NCBI GenBank assembly: GCA_029834535.1
Contig: JAQMWT010000341.1
Span: forward strand, 1-64,000
Source of the DNA: Chrysophaeum taylorii
Lineage: Eukaryota > Sar > Pelagophyceae > Pelagomonadales > Pelagomonadaceae
Reading direction: 5' to 3'
DNA: 64,000 bases
Both the position numbers and the translations under genes were made by a program. Positions 53,727-64,000 of the stretch are shown piece by piece; position 1 is the first letter of the stretch, and each line of letters begins with the position of its first letter. Under the pieces are notes generated by a model, which was not told the DNA's origin, did not search any database, and saw only the letters and a program-made list of their open reading frames with translations.

Positions 53727-56700
53727 ATGGCCGAGTCAGGCGCGCTGCCGTCTCTTATCAATGGCGCTCTCAAACAAGATGGTATTGAGAAGTCGCGATC
53801 TTGGGAGTTACCAGCCCTTGCCATCAGTCCCGAGGAACGCGCGCAACTCTCAGCTTTAGTCGAAAGCGAGAAAGACGCATCATGCTTGGCGATAGAATGG
53901 GTGGTCGACGTGGCCGACAACCACCTCAACTGGTTCATAGCTACTGCATACGTGTATGACGATGAGTCTCGCACCATCCGTGTCGCTATTCCCGATCGAG
54001 ATGAGCCGCAGTAAGTCTGCCGATTTTTGTAAACCGGGACTACAAGTGATGCTTTGATTGTGTCGCGGTTGCCCGCGCGCGCGCGCGCTGATCAGTAACC
54101 TATTGCCATATTTTGAAATGCTGCCCGTGCCTCCGTGTTGCATTCCACAAGTTTGAGGTGCGGTTCTTTGTTTGTAGGTGGGAAGGAGATCTACCGCTTG
54201 ATCATCGAATGGTTCACCTCATCGAGTGCTGCGACGTAAAGAGCATGGCACTCTACAAGCACATTATTTCACTGGCAACACGCAAGGTGAAATGGCGCGT
54301 ATCCTGGTGGATTGAAAACACCGACGGAGCCGACGGTGTCTGGAAAAGCGGTGTCGCGCACTACTTTGGCCGCCTTTCGAATGTTCTATTTGTCTCCGTG
54401 GATGGCGCCAGCGGTAACCAGCTCATCGAGGTCGGCGTAGATGAAAATCTTAAGTTGTGCGAGGTACTCACACAAAATGGCGGACACGCCGACTTTGAGT
54501 GAGTCTAGAAAAAAATATCGCACGCCTGTCAGACGCGCGCCATCTCCCTTGCTTGGTGTGATGATCACAACCTCCAGGCAGCTCGTGGTCGAAGGCGTCG
54601 TCCAGTGGACTGGACCATCGAGCCAAAACCCCGAAGAACTGCTAAACGCTCCGGACGCGTGGAAATCAATAGTCGCCAGACCCTCGTGAGTGGTATTAGC
54701 AAGCTCACGACCCGCGTGCTCGACCGTTTGTCCCGAATGCGTGTTGTGCAGATGTGCCCTTGATGCTAGTCTCGCAAACCTTGAGCGGCTTGCCGACGAC
54801 CTGGCACACTGCATGAACGATGCGTTGCGAATGCGCTGCGTCTCGGACGTTGAGCAGTCCACTGTTTCCGAAATGTTGTACTGCCCAGAGTTGCCAGTCG
54901 ATCCAAGAACCACGCAATGAACAAATGAATGCAGAGATTTTGAAACTCAGGCGTGACCTTGTCGTTGGTGGAAACTTGGACGCTTTTGAAAAGATAGCAC
55001 AAGACGCTGAACGCGAATCACGCTTGAATGCACCCACCCGTGTCCCGTGTTTTTACGATATCTCTCGTGCGGCTTGTGTCTTGTGTGATACTTTTCGCAC
55101 ATATTTTCCAATAGATCGACAGTTTGCAACCTTCGTGAGTAACAGGTGTCGGGACGACGACAAGAGGTCCAAGACGCGACTCTCTCATTCGTGACGCGGT
55201 GTGAGACTAGGTTTTGGCAAGCAGTATCGACAGGCCTTTTTTTTCGGCGTCGATATTCGATAGGAGACAAAGTCGAAGTTATTCTCTGCAAAGGCACAGA
55301 AAGCAAGCGTGGGCGTGTTGCAGCAGTTCACGGCAACGATACGTACGATGTTGACTTGGAAGACCATCACGCGCCTGAGGTGGGAGACCAGCCAGAGATT
55401 GGATTTCAGATTCCGCCCGAGTATCTACGTCCGGTGGGCGTCAAACGAAAAACTTCTTCGTCGGAAAAAGCAGACCACCCGGAGGCGCTGAAAACCACAG
55501 TTGGAGATCTTTATCGCCAGCGCCAGTCTCTTCGGGAAGAACTTGAAGCACTCTCGCGGGAGCGAGAGATTCTTGAGGTGGCGCAGCAAGTTGAAGGTGG
55601 TCAGCAGCGCAGTACCAGAGAGGACATCATCAACCAGCGAGAGCGCATAGAGCGCATCGGCGGTAGTTTATCGCGCACGCAAACTGCCAAAACTCCCGAG
55701 CACGGTGCTGAACACCTCAATGACACGAGCTCTGGTCACGCCGTGAGCAAAGCAAACGCGGCAGTTGATGCTGGCACTAATCTCGAGAAATTCAAACCTG
55801 TTATTGGGGAGTCTTCTCAAGACATCCAGCAACGCCCACAGGCTCGGTGCTGGCTTGGTTCGTTGTCGTGCAGCGGGCAGCCGTTTACTCCACACGTCGC
55901 TTCAGCTCTCTTGCCTCTGCCCGACACAATTGCGGGCAAGGAATGCACCACCGAGGCGCTAAAATCTCAGTCTGAATGGGCCGCGTGTGAGAATCAAGGT
56001 GGCGAATCGCTGGCGCGACTCGATAGATTCGACATAATTGCCGTGGCATTGCAGGACTGTAACACCACGTGCGGATGCATTGCAGATGAAGTGCGGACTA
56101 ATCTGGCATTGGACGACGACAAGGAACATGAAGGTGATTGGTGCATGACTGCCGTCGAGTCCAAGGCGGGCTCAGCCTATCTTCCAGGCGCCAAGGCATC
56201 CTCTTTGGTCGTCTTCTCGAGACGCGAAGTGTTGTGGGAAAATGAAAACAGCCTTAAGAGTGCAGCTGCGCCAACTGATTCAGGTCTATCCAGCGTTGCC
56301 GTATATCTTCAACTACGAGATGGAGCTAGAGTGGCATTGCTCTCAGCGAACACGAACTTACTTGACCAGTCCGAGTTCTCGTCGATTCCTTCTCGAAACG
56401 CCCACGTCGCCGCCCACTTCCAAGGTAATGCTGTCGAAGCTGTGCACAACGAGCTTTTGGAGCTCAACCCCCTCGACGTGTCTCGAGAGTGCGATTATGT
56501 TTTCTTTATCGGCGACCTTGGATACTCGTATGACATTCAAGGAAATGATGTTAAGCGACGTGACATTGTAGATCTTGTTACCCGAAGTGATTGGGCATCT
56601 CTATCATTGGCGGATGCTATGCACCAAGAGAAGGCCGCTCATCATGTCTTTTCAGGTGCGCGTTGTAATTGAAGTGCGAGCGATTGATGTGAATGAGTTC

Positions 56701-57614
56701 CCGCACTACTTGCGCGCGCAGGCTGGGAGACGATCACACCACGATTTAGTCCAACAGCTTTTTTGCGAACGTTTGAGGCTACAAAATGTGCGAACGAGGA
56801 GGTTCCTCTGCCGTGCTGGAGTGAGCGTGTTTTGTGGAAATCGTTGCCGGGATTAGAAGATTGTATCAATCTCGAGCTCTACAACAAACGCGAGCTGTCG
56901 ACCGAAGGCGGTCTGGGGGAACTTTTCGATCACGACGCGTTGGTGGCCGGGTTTATGATCACATCTCGGCAGGCTGCCGACGCCAGATCCACAGCGCCAT
57001 GGGTTTCGGCTTTGTTTGCATCGCTTCATGCGACTTTTATGACGAACGCAACTCCCGATCTCGCCATAGGGTCAGAGTTTTTCGTCACCTTAGCCCTCGG
57101 CCGCGACGCGCGCGGAGGAGAACGGCGTACGGCCATGGCGACTCTAACGCAAGACGAAGACGGAAAGTCTCAAAAACAAGTCATCTGGGATGACAAGTTG
57201 AGGATTGACACGAGCCAAGACTCTCCGGATCATATATTTTTGCGCGTGAACGCTGCGAAAGGACATGCGCCTCATTCGATAGCTGCGGGTTGCGTATTTT
57301 CTGTGCGGCGACTGGCTGAGGCGCTCACGATCGACTCAAACGACGACGAGCCTTGCATTCGCCTCGAAGAACCGCTCGTTTCCGGCGGCACGCTTCGTGG
57401 CTGGCTACATGGTCAGGTCGTACTTTCGCAAGATACGGGCAAAGAAGTTGACCGCGGCCCAGAGTTGGAGGCGGAACAGGTCCCAAGCTCTACGGTGAGC
57501 ACGCCGAGCGAGAAAGCAGCGTCTGGCTGGGCGACGCCGAAATCGCGCTCGTCGTCGCTTAAGGCTGTCTCCAAGGGTCTCAAGTCTATCATGTTTGGAA
57601 GGAAGAAAAAGTGA
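53727..57614 (+). CDS. Inositol polyphosphate 5-phosphatase-like protein, multi-exon
   Basis: Inferred exons: 53727-54010, 54178-54498, 54578-54685, 54752-about 54860, about 54895-55134, 55167-56655 and 56722-57614. The fourth intron cannot be placed exactly. Most donors are GTAAGT or GTGAGT. The last intron (66 nt) has GTGCGC...GCGCAG and rebuilds FSGWETITPRFSPTAFLRTFE, the IPPc segment F.GF.E..I.F.PTYK. A Tudor-like module (YSIGDKVEVILCKG...YDVDLEDH) and a coiled coil precede the catalytic domain. IPPc landmarks: DIIAVALQD, NAHVAAHFQGN, FFIGDLGY and LPCWSERVLW. The usual GDLNYR and PAWCDR residues are altered, so activity is doubtful. The start at MAESGA is a choice; the frame is open upstream. 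Confidence 0.7.
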
Positions 57615-58526
57615 TTGTGATGCCAGCTGATCGTCAACCATGGCAAAAATGATAGGCTCGTCCACCACTAGGGCTCGCGTGCTAAACGCAAGAGATGTTT
57701 GCCGAGCAAGACTGACCGAAGAAGTTTCTCGAGACGCATAATTTCGTCGTTTTTTTTTTTTTTGCCGGCAACCTTGCAGGCTACATAAAAAGAGGTGCCA
57801 CATCAAGCATTGGATAAGCGACATTGGTCATTCGCGGCGAGTGGCGAACAGATGCTATACACGAGCCCAATACCATGATGCTGTGGCAAGAAACCGACCA
57901 AATCCCCATCTTGCATGTTCTAAGACCGAACACACTCACCAAGTTCAGTAAGATGCCAAGCTGAGTGGCTGATGTGCGTCAACAGATACGTTTGTCCAAT
58001 ATATGCGACACGAAAAGCACGATAGGTGCGCGAATGCGTGGTGGTGGCACGCTTAGTGCCCATGATGAGGCAAGAGCACACATACGGAAGAAAGACCTCG
58101 TAAATGTCCTGCAAACTGCAATTCGTAAGTTGGTTGCGCATTCTTCTGCTCGACTTTGGTTGGTTAGCGCGCGTAAGCTCTAGTATTCAGCGAGCACGAC
58201 GAATCGTAGCTGCTTCCCCCTTCGCCTCGATCTACCGTGACAGCTCGAAAATGTGAATAATCTCCGGTACCCATAATGCGTGAGCATCCCAACCCCGCGC
58301 ACCTACATCTCATTCTAAGCTACCAGCTAAACATACATTGGTCGACACACCCCATAGGACCAAAAAAAAAATGCCAAAGACTAATGGATTAACTTTACTA
58401 CGGTAACCTTAGCAAACGCGCATCGATGTTGCGACGTGACTTGCGGGAAATATAAAGGCACATAACATCGAGACGCAAACGAAGGCGTGGCGCCCACTTG
58501 ATGTCGATCGAACGATATAACTTCGC
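57615..58526. other. Intergenic region between phosphatase-like gene and HSP70 copy 2
   Basis: No gene is visible. A T14 tract lies at 57751-57764 and an A9 run at 58363-58371. This is the convergent 3' region of two opposing genes. Confidence 0.4.
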
Positions 58527-59402
58527 TTAGTCGATCTCCTCGATCTTGGGGCCCTCGTCCGCGGGTTCGCCCGCGGGAGCGCCGGGTGCGCCGCCGCCGA
58601 AGTCGGGCATACCACCGGGCATGCCGCCGGGCATGCCACCAGGCATGCCGCCAGGCATACCGCCGGGCATGCCGCCGGCGCCACCGCCGAGGTTCTGGAG
58701 AATCGGGTTCACGATGGCCTCAAGTTCCTTCTGCTTCGCCTCGTATTCTTCCTTCTCAGCCATCTGGTTGGCATCGAGCCACGAGGTGGTCTCCGCGATC
58801 TTCGAGTTAACCTTTTCCTTGTCATCGTCAGAGAGCTTCGACGCGAGCTTCTCATCGGACATCGTGCTCTTCATCGAGTAGCAGTAGTTCTCGAGAGAGT
58901 TCTTGGCCTCGACGCGAATGCGGTTGGCCTCATCCTCAGCCTTGTAGCGCTCGGCCTCATCAACCATGCGGTCAATCTCGTCCTGCGAGAGGCGGCCCTT
59001 GTCGTTCTTGATCGTGATCTTCTGTTCCTTGCCGGTCGACTTCTCGACAGCCGAAACGTTAAGGATGCCGTTGGCATCGATGTCGAAGGTGACCTCGATT
59101 TGAGGCTGGCCGCGAGGCATCGGGGGGATGCCGTCGAGGTTGAACTTGCCGAGGAGGTTGTTGTCCTTGGTCATCGATCGCTCGCCCTCGAAGACCTGGA
59201 TGAGCACACCCGGCTGGTTGTCGGCATACGTCGAGAAGGTCTGCGACTTCTTGGCGGGGACGGTCGTGTTGCGCTTGATGAGGGCCGTCATAACACCGCC
59301 AGCCGTCTCGAGTCCGAGTGAGAGCGGAGTAACGTCGAGCAAGAGGAGGTCGCTCAACTTTTCAGACGAGTCCGCGCCCGAAAGAATAGCGGCCTGGACG
59401 GT

Positions 59403-59439
<37 letters not shown>

Positions 59440-60527
59440 TTGCAGGGCTCCTTGCCGTTAAAGAAGTCCGACAGCATCTGCTGAATCTTGGGGATGCGGG
59501 TCGAGCCGCCGACGAGCACGACCTCATTAACTTGCGACTTGGACAACTTGGCATCGCGCATGACCTTTTCGACGGGGTCCATGCACTTGCGGAAGTAGTC
59601 CATGTTGAGGTCCTCGAAACGCGCGCGCGTGATGGTCGAGTTGAAGTCGATACCCTCGAAAAGAGAGTCAATCTCGATGTGTGCCTGGGTCGACGACGAG
59701 AGCGTGCGCTTGGCGCGCTCGCAGGCCGTGCGGAGGCGGCGCAGCGCGCGCTGGTTCTCCTTGAGATCCTTCTTAAACTTGCGCTTAAACTCCTGGAGGA
59801 AGTAGTCGACCATGCGGTTGTCGAAGTCCTCGCCACCCAAGTGGGTGTCGCCAGCAGTAGCCTTGACCTCGAAAATGCCCTCTTCGATCGTTAACAACGA
59901 CACGTCAAAAGTGCCACCGCCGAGGTCAAAGATGAGGACGTTGCGCTCGTCGCCTTTCTTGTCAAGGCCGTACGCAATCGCCGCCGCGGTCGGCTCGTTA
60001 ATAATGCGGAGGACGTTGAGGCCCGCGATCGAACCCGCGTCCTTCGTCGCCTGACGCTGCGAGTCGTTGAAGTACGCCGGCACCGTGACGACGGCGTTCT
60101 TGACGTCCTTGCCCAAGTACGCCTCAGCGATCTCCTTCATCTTGATCAGGACCATCGAAGAAATCTCCTCGGCAGCGAAAGTCTTTTCCTCGCCGCGGTA
60201 CGTCACGTGGATCGTCGGCTTACCGCCGGCACCCGACGAAACCTTAAAAGGCCAGTGCTTCATGTCGGACTGGACTGCCGCGTCGCTGAACTTGCGGCCG
60301 ATAAGGCGCTTGGCGTCGAACACTGTGTTCGTCGCGTTCATCGCCACTTGGTTCTTGGCGGCATCGCCAATGAGGCGCTCCGTCTCGTTAAAGGCGACGT
60401 ACGAAGGCGTCGTGCGGTTGCCCTGGTCGTTCGCGATGATCTCGACGCGGTCATTTTGCCAGACGCCGACGCACGAGTAGGTCGTGCCCAAATCAATTCC
60501 TACGCTCTCTCCGGTGACGGTCGACAT
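58527..60527 (-). CDS. HSP70: Cytosolic HSP70 chaperone, copy 2 (inverted)
   Basis: 666 codons from the ATG at 60527 ([10 protein letters not shown]); the frame is open 12 codons further, but that part is Lys/Asn-rich leader. The protein is the same as copy 1 except for one additional GGMP unit in the tail. Even silent positions agree almost everywhere; I noticed one silent difference (GATCTC against GATCTT near 59770). Similarity stops sharply: upstream sequence differs within a few bases of the ATG, and downstream sequence differs 5 bases after the stop (TAAGCGA then diverges). Its promoter is therefore different from that of copy 1. It lies 240 bp from a divergent sulfotransferase gene. 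Confidence 0.98.
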
Positions 60528-60612
60528 GTGTTGTTTTTTTGTTGTGTCGTCGTTCTTTTTCAAAAGTCTCTTTTAGGTCGTGGAGTTTGTTGGCGAGCGT
60601 GTTCTCTTTCCT

Positions 60613-60628
60613 CTTTCGAAGTCGAAAG
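60613..60628. promoter_or_regulatory. Inverted repeat upstream of HSP70 copy 2
   Basis: CTTTCGA-AG-TCGAAAG, a perfect 7-bp inverted repeat with a 2-nt spacer, lies 86 bp from the HSP70 copy 2 ATG. The interleaved TTC and GAA triplets make it a candidate stress-responsive site. Further TTC/GAA words occur at 60655-60700. It lies in the spacer shared with the divergent sulfotransferase gene. Confidence 0.4.
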
Positions 60629-60767
60629 TCCAATTTTCTTTCCGTTCCGTTTAACCGTTCTTTCGACGAGTTCGTCCGATTCAACGGAAATGACACCAAA
60701 GATTGGGGGGGTTCAGGGCAGCAGCAGAGTGCTCATGTCATCATCATCATGGCGTGCGCACTGAAAC

Positions 60768-61000
60768 ATGCTGCGACGGCGACGCAGCGTCGTGTTGTTG
60801 TTGGCCGTGGTGGTGATCCCGTCGCTACTTGTTCTCCTCCTCTGGACCAGCAGCGGAAGCGATGCCCCTCCTCTTCCTCGCAGCCAAGCAGGCCTCGCGT
60901 CGCGCGACGAGCTCGAGACTGCCACCGCACAGATGGAGGAGGAGGAGGTTGTGTCCGAGTCGGCCGAGTCCGAAATAAGACCGCAACCGGCGAAGAACCT

Positions 61001-61040
<40 letters not shown>

Positions 61041-62715
61041 GTTTGCTCGCACGACGTGTTCGTGGTGCACTGGACGCACGTCCCAAAGGCAGGAGGTGAG
61101 GACGAAAAAAAAAGGTTCGCGAACGGACGACGGTCGCGCAGGCACGGCGTTCGCGTCGCTGGCCAAGCGGGTCGCGTGCTTCAAGAACCCCGGGCTTCGC
61201 GGGATGAATCCATGCTGCATTCGCGACGTGTGCGTCGCGGAAGGGTCGTGCTTCGCGACGGCTAGCACGTGCCCGCTCGTGCAAGGCATCGGGAAGCACA
61301 CGTCCAACATGGGCCGGCTCGCGGCGGCACCCTGCTGCGGTCGCGAGTGGTTCGCGGCGACCATGGTGAGCTTTCTGCGGTACGCGATGCGGCCGGCCCC
61401 GACGGAGTCCGACCTCCGGAAGTACTCGCTCGCGTACGCGAACCGATCGAGTTTCGAAGTCGCGGCCAGAGGCAAGCGGTCGGACGTCGGGTCGCTCGCG
61501 GCATCGGCCGGAGACGGGAAGCGCGCGCAGCTCGCGCTCCGGACGCGCGCGTACGGGACCTGGCCGCTCGAGCGACGCGTGGAGTTTTTCGCGAAGACGG
61601 GGGTCTCGGTGCAGGAGCTCAAGACTCGGCTCGTTCAGAAGCAGGTGGTGGTTCCCGCGGATATCGACCGGCTCGTCGAGATCGCGCGCGCGGTCGCCCC
61701 GCCGCAGAACGAGACCTACGGGATGCAAGCGCGCGGGGTGTCGCGGCGGTTTCCGCGGCCGGGCGAGAAGACGCCGGCGGCGCGCGCGTGCGAGGCGGCC
61801 GCTCGAGCGCTCGGCGGGGAGACGACGGCCGCCGCGCGGGGCGGCTCGTGCTGCGAGCGACGGAGCGTCCCCGGCGCCAACAGCATGACCATGCTCCGAA
61901 TGCCGTTCGTGCGCGCCGTGTCGGCCTACTTTTACCGCGGCCACTCGCCCAACTACGACAACTACGGACTGCGGCCGGGGCTCTGGGTGAGCCCGACCGA
62001 AAAGGCGCGCGGTCGGGCCAAAAATAAAAAGCACTGGAGCCTTCGCGAGTACTTTTGGCTCGACGAGTACAGAAACGTCCTCACCAAGATGTTTGGCGAC
62101 TCGACCTCGTGCCAGCAGGTCAGGCGATGCGGCAAGGGCCTCAACGGCGGCGCGTGCGCGATGGTCACCGGGTGCCACGCGTACCGTAACGCGTCGTCGT
62201 ACCTCGACGGGAGCCACGTTTCCGCGGCCGTTGCTGCCCTCGAGGACCACGCCTTTTTCGGGCTCTTGGAGGCCTACAACGCCTCGGTCCTCCTCGCCTC
62301 GCACGCCTTCGACCTCCCCGACCTCGATCCCGAAGACTTCGCCAAGAGTCGCGCGTCGCGGGGGCTCGACCGCTCGTGCTCGCCGGCCAAGGTCCTCCGA
62401 TTGGATCCGACCGCGTGCCGAGAGGCGTACCGAGCCTACGACCTCGACACCCTTCTCTTCGAGAAAGCGCACCGCCTCTTCTGCGATCGTCTCGCCTCGG
62501 CGGACCTCGTCGACCGACCCGACGTTCGCGCCGAATTGGACAAAAACAATCTCTGCGGTCCTCTCGATTTTTCCAACGCCGACCACGTCTGTTCGCCCCT
62601 CGAGACGCCCAAGGCCGCGGCCAAACTCCTAAAACTCCGCTCGAGATGCAAGGGCAACGCCAACTGGTGGATGCAGCAATTCGGCTTCTACTGGCAGCCC
62701 CCAAAACCAAATTAA
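60768..62715 (+). CDS. Type II membrane sulfotransferase
   Basis: Two inferred exons, 60768-61095 and 61142-62715, with a 46-nt intron (GTGAGG...GCGCAG); 633 codons. Residues 8-26 are a signal anchor (VVLLLAVVVIPSLLVLLLW), then a stem with about 15 Ser. The join creates HVPKAGGTAFASL, the 5'-phosphosulfate-binding motif of Golgi sulfotransferases (HxPKxGGT). RMPFVRAVSAYFYR (about residue 380) is the 3'-phosphate-binding segment. Cys residues are abundant in the lumenal part (NPCCIRDVC, APCCGRE), fitting disulfide bonds. It probably sulfates cell-surface glycans using PAPS; acceptor is unknown. The exon join across HVPKAGG/T is the strongest evidence for the intron. Confidence 0.85.
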
Positions 62716-62728
62716 TAGGAAGTAATCT

Positions 62729-64000
62729 TTAGGGAGCGTCGAAGAAGAAGAGAGGCGGAGGGCGCCAGCCAGCGCAGGGGTGGCGCTCCTCGATGCGGCG
62801 AGCGACCCGGAGGGCGACGTCGTCGCGCCAGCGGTTGGCGATGACCTGGACGCCGACCGGCATGGAGGTGGCCTCGGGAAAGTAAAAGGGGACGACGACG
62901 CTGGGGTGGCCCGAGAGGTTGTACGCGTAGTTGTAGGCAAAGGTTTCGGCGAGGTTGTCGCGGGACGTGCCGTGGAGGCACGCCACGTCGCCGCTCACGG
63001 GACAGATAATAACGTCGTAATCTTTCATAAAGTCGAGCATACGGCGCCTGAAGCGACCGAGCTCCTGGAGGAGGTCGGTCACGGTGTCGTCCGATGGCAG
63101 GGTGGTGGTCCACTGGATCGCGGGGCTGATCCTCGAAGTTCCGACGTCCAGGAGTTTATCCGCGAAAACTTTTCCGCCGTCGGCGCCGGCGAGGCCGCGC
63201 CAGATAGGCTGGACGCGGTCCCAGTCGACGGTGGGTTTGCGCTCGTGGACGACCGGCGCCTCGAGGACATCGACGGCCGCCTCGACGGCGCGGCAGACGG
63301 CGTCGACGGGCCGCGCGAGAGCCTCGACGTGCCACGCGACGCGAAGGTTTTCGAAGATCGAGTCGTCGCAGGTCTCGAGGGGGACCGGGTGAATGTGGGG
63401 GTCGCGGCCGTCGGGGCCCGCGATTATCGGGAGAAGGAGCTCGAGGTCTTCGACCGTGCGAGCCTGCGAGGCGGTGGCAAACGTATTTTCGAAGCGCGCA
63501 CGATCGGTCCGGCCGTCTGAAAGGATTCGGTCGCGCCGGCGAGGTCGTCGAGGATGTGGCCGGTGCGCGGGACGCGGCCGTGGGTGGGCTTGAGCCCGCA
63601 CGTCCCGCACGAGTGCGCCGGGACGCGGATGCTCCCGCCGTAGTCGGTACCTACGTCGAACGGCGTCCCGCCCGCCGAGACGAGCGCCGCCGCGCCCCCC
63701 GAGGAGCCCCCCGACGTGCGATCCAGGCTCCAGGGGTTCGAGGTGCGGCCGTGCACGAGGCTCTCGGTCTCCAACGACAACGTCAGCTCGGGGGTCGCCG
63801 TCTTGGCGATCAATATGGCCCCCGCCGCCTTGAGTCTCGCGACCACCGTCGCGTCCTCCTTTGGCACGAACGACTTCCGCCCGAGCGTCCCCGCGGCCGA
63901 GACAACCCCCTCCGTGTCGAACGAGTCCTTGATCGTCATCGGCACCCCTGCGAGAGGCGGCAACCTTTCCCGGGGGGCGTCGTCCAAGCGCCGCGCCTCC
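62729..64000 (-). CDS. Amidase-signature hydrolase, 5' end beyond window
   Basis: Two inferred exons: 63502 to the window edge (still open) and 63463-62729, joined across a 38-nt intron (GTGCGC...TCGCAG). The catalytic residues of the Ser-cisSer-Lys triad are visible: Lys in MTIKDSFDTEG, Ser in RTSGGSSGGAAALV, and the DVGTDYGGSIRVPAHSCG oxyanion-loop segment. The join rebuilds FQTAGPIARTVEDLELLLPIIAGPD, the standard amidase segment. The C-terminal half ends with SGHPSVVVPFYFPEATSMPVGVQVIA, also typical. It hydrolyses amide bonds (fatty-acid amide or small amides); substrate is unknown. The stop is 13 bp from the convergent sulfotransferase stop. Confidence 0.88.
   Translation of the reverse strand, partial: GGAALGRRPPGKVAASRRGADDDQGLVRHGGGCLGRGDARAEVVRAKGGRDGGRETQGGGGHIDRQDGDPRADVVVGDREPRARPHLEPLEPGSHVGGLLGGRGGARLGGRDAVRRRYRLRREHPRPGALVRDVRAQAHPRPRPAHRPHPRRPRRRDRILSDGRTDRARFENTFATASQARTVEDLELLLPIIAGPDGRDPHIHPVPLETCDDSIFENLRVAWHVEALARPVDAVCRAVEAAVDVLEAPVVHERKPTVDWDRVQPIWRGLAGADGGKVFADKLLDVGTSRISPAIQWTTTLPSDDTVTDLLQELGRFRRRMLDFMKDYDVIICPVSGDVACLHGTSRDNLAETFAYNYAYNLSGHPSVVVPFYFPEATSMPVGVQVIANRWRDDVALRVARRIEERHPCAGWRPPPLFFFDAP

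Noticed and set aside
58586-60480. Plus-strand frames opposite HSP70 copy 2
   Set aside because: Antisense shadows that also occur opposite copy 1, so they carry no independent evidence.
50057-60527. HSP70 copy 2 as a processed retrocopy
   Set aside because: Both copies are intronless, identity stops at the stop codon rather than at a poly(A) site, and no A-tail or target duplication is seen.

Overview
The window is nuclear DNA of a eukaryotic protist. Host genes are GC-rich and closely packed, with 41 to 182 bp between same-strand neighbours in the tightest runs. They have either no introns or one very short intron. Two axonemal-dynein genes (DNAAF4-like and ODAD3/CCDC151-like) show that the organism makes motile flagella. 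One nuclear protein carries a KWT...LHC-PMR-TKKF domain that I associate with stramenopile algae, and another has a presequence compatible with plastid targeting. My best guess is a flagellated stramenopile alga, but the sequence does not prove it.

Layout. (1) 502-11943 is a large Ty1/copia LTR element. It has very short LTRs, a half-tRNA-type primer site and an extra coding region after pol; it is a broken fossil with LTRs still about 98% identical. (2) 13402-17096, all minus strand: an LRRC47-like protein, a 2OG-Fe(II) prolyl-hydroxylase-like enzyme and a 53-codon ribosomal protein eL40 gene. (3) 17245-19960: two direct copies of a Helitron helicase 3' fragment with minisatellite arrays, then a LINE tail. 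(4) 19973-26413, all minus: DNAAF4, NAE1, a ferredoxin-reductase-fold protein and a coiled-coil protein. (5) 26470-28508: a third, inverted Helitron fragment with its array, and a 5'-truncated LINE. (6) 29023-42525, almost all minus: lysophospholipid acyltransferase, histidine phosphatase, methyltransferase, a plus-strand sulfotransferase, an unknown protein, a golgin-84-like protein and the ODAD3-like protein. This stretch is interrupted by a 238-bp TTTC microsatellite and by a complete 2.2-kb TIR transposon with target-site duplications. (7) 44857-49324, plus: the KWT-domain protein and an ankyrin protein. (8) 50057-60527: two inverted cytosolic HSP70 genes, nearly identical only within the coding sequence, flanking an intron-rich inositol-polyphosphate-5-phosphatase-like gene. 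(9) 60768-64000: a type II membrane sulfotransferase and an amidase cut by the window edge, tail to tail with 13 bp between them.

The genes do not form one pathway; they cover protein folding and modification, Golgi and lipid functions, flagellar assembly and translation. The clearest unifying pattern is splicing. Six inferred introns of 37, 37, 38, 46, 58 and 66 nt all end in CGCAG, and five of the six begin GTGCG. Splice sites, protein identities and family assignments were inferred by eye from translated motifs, without database searches.
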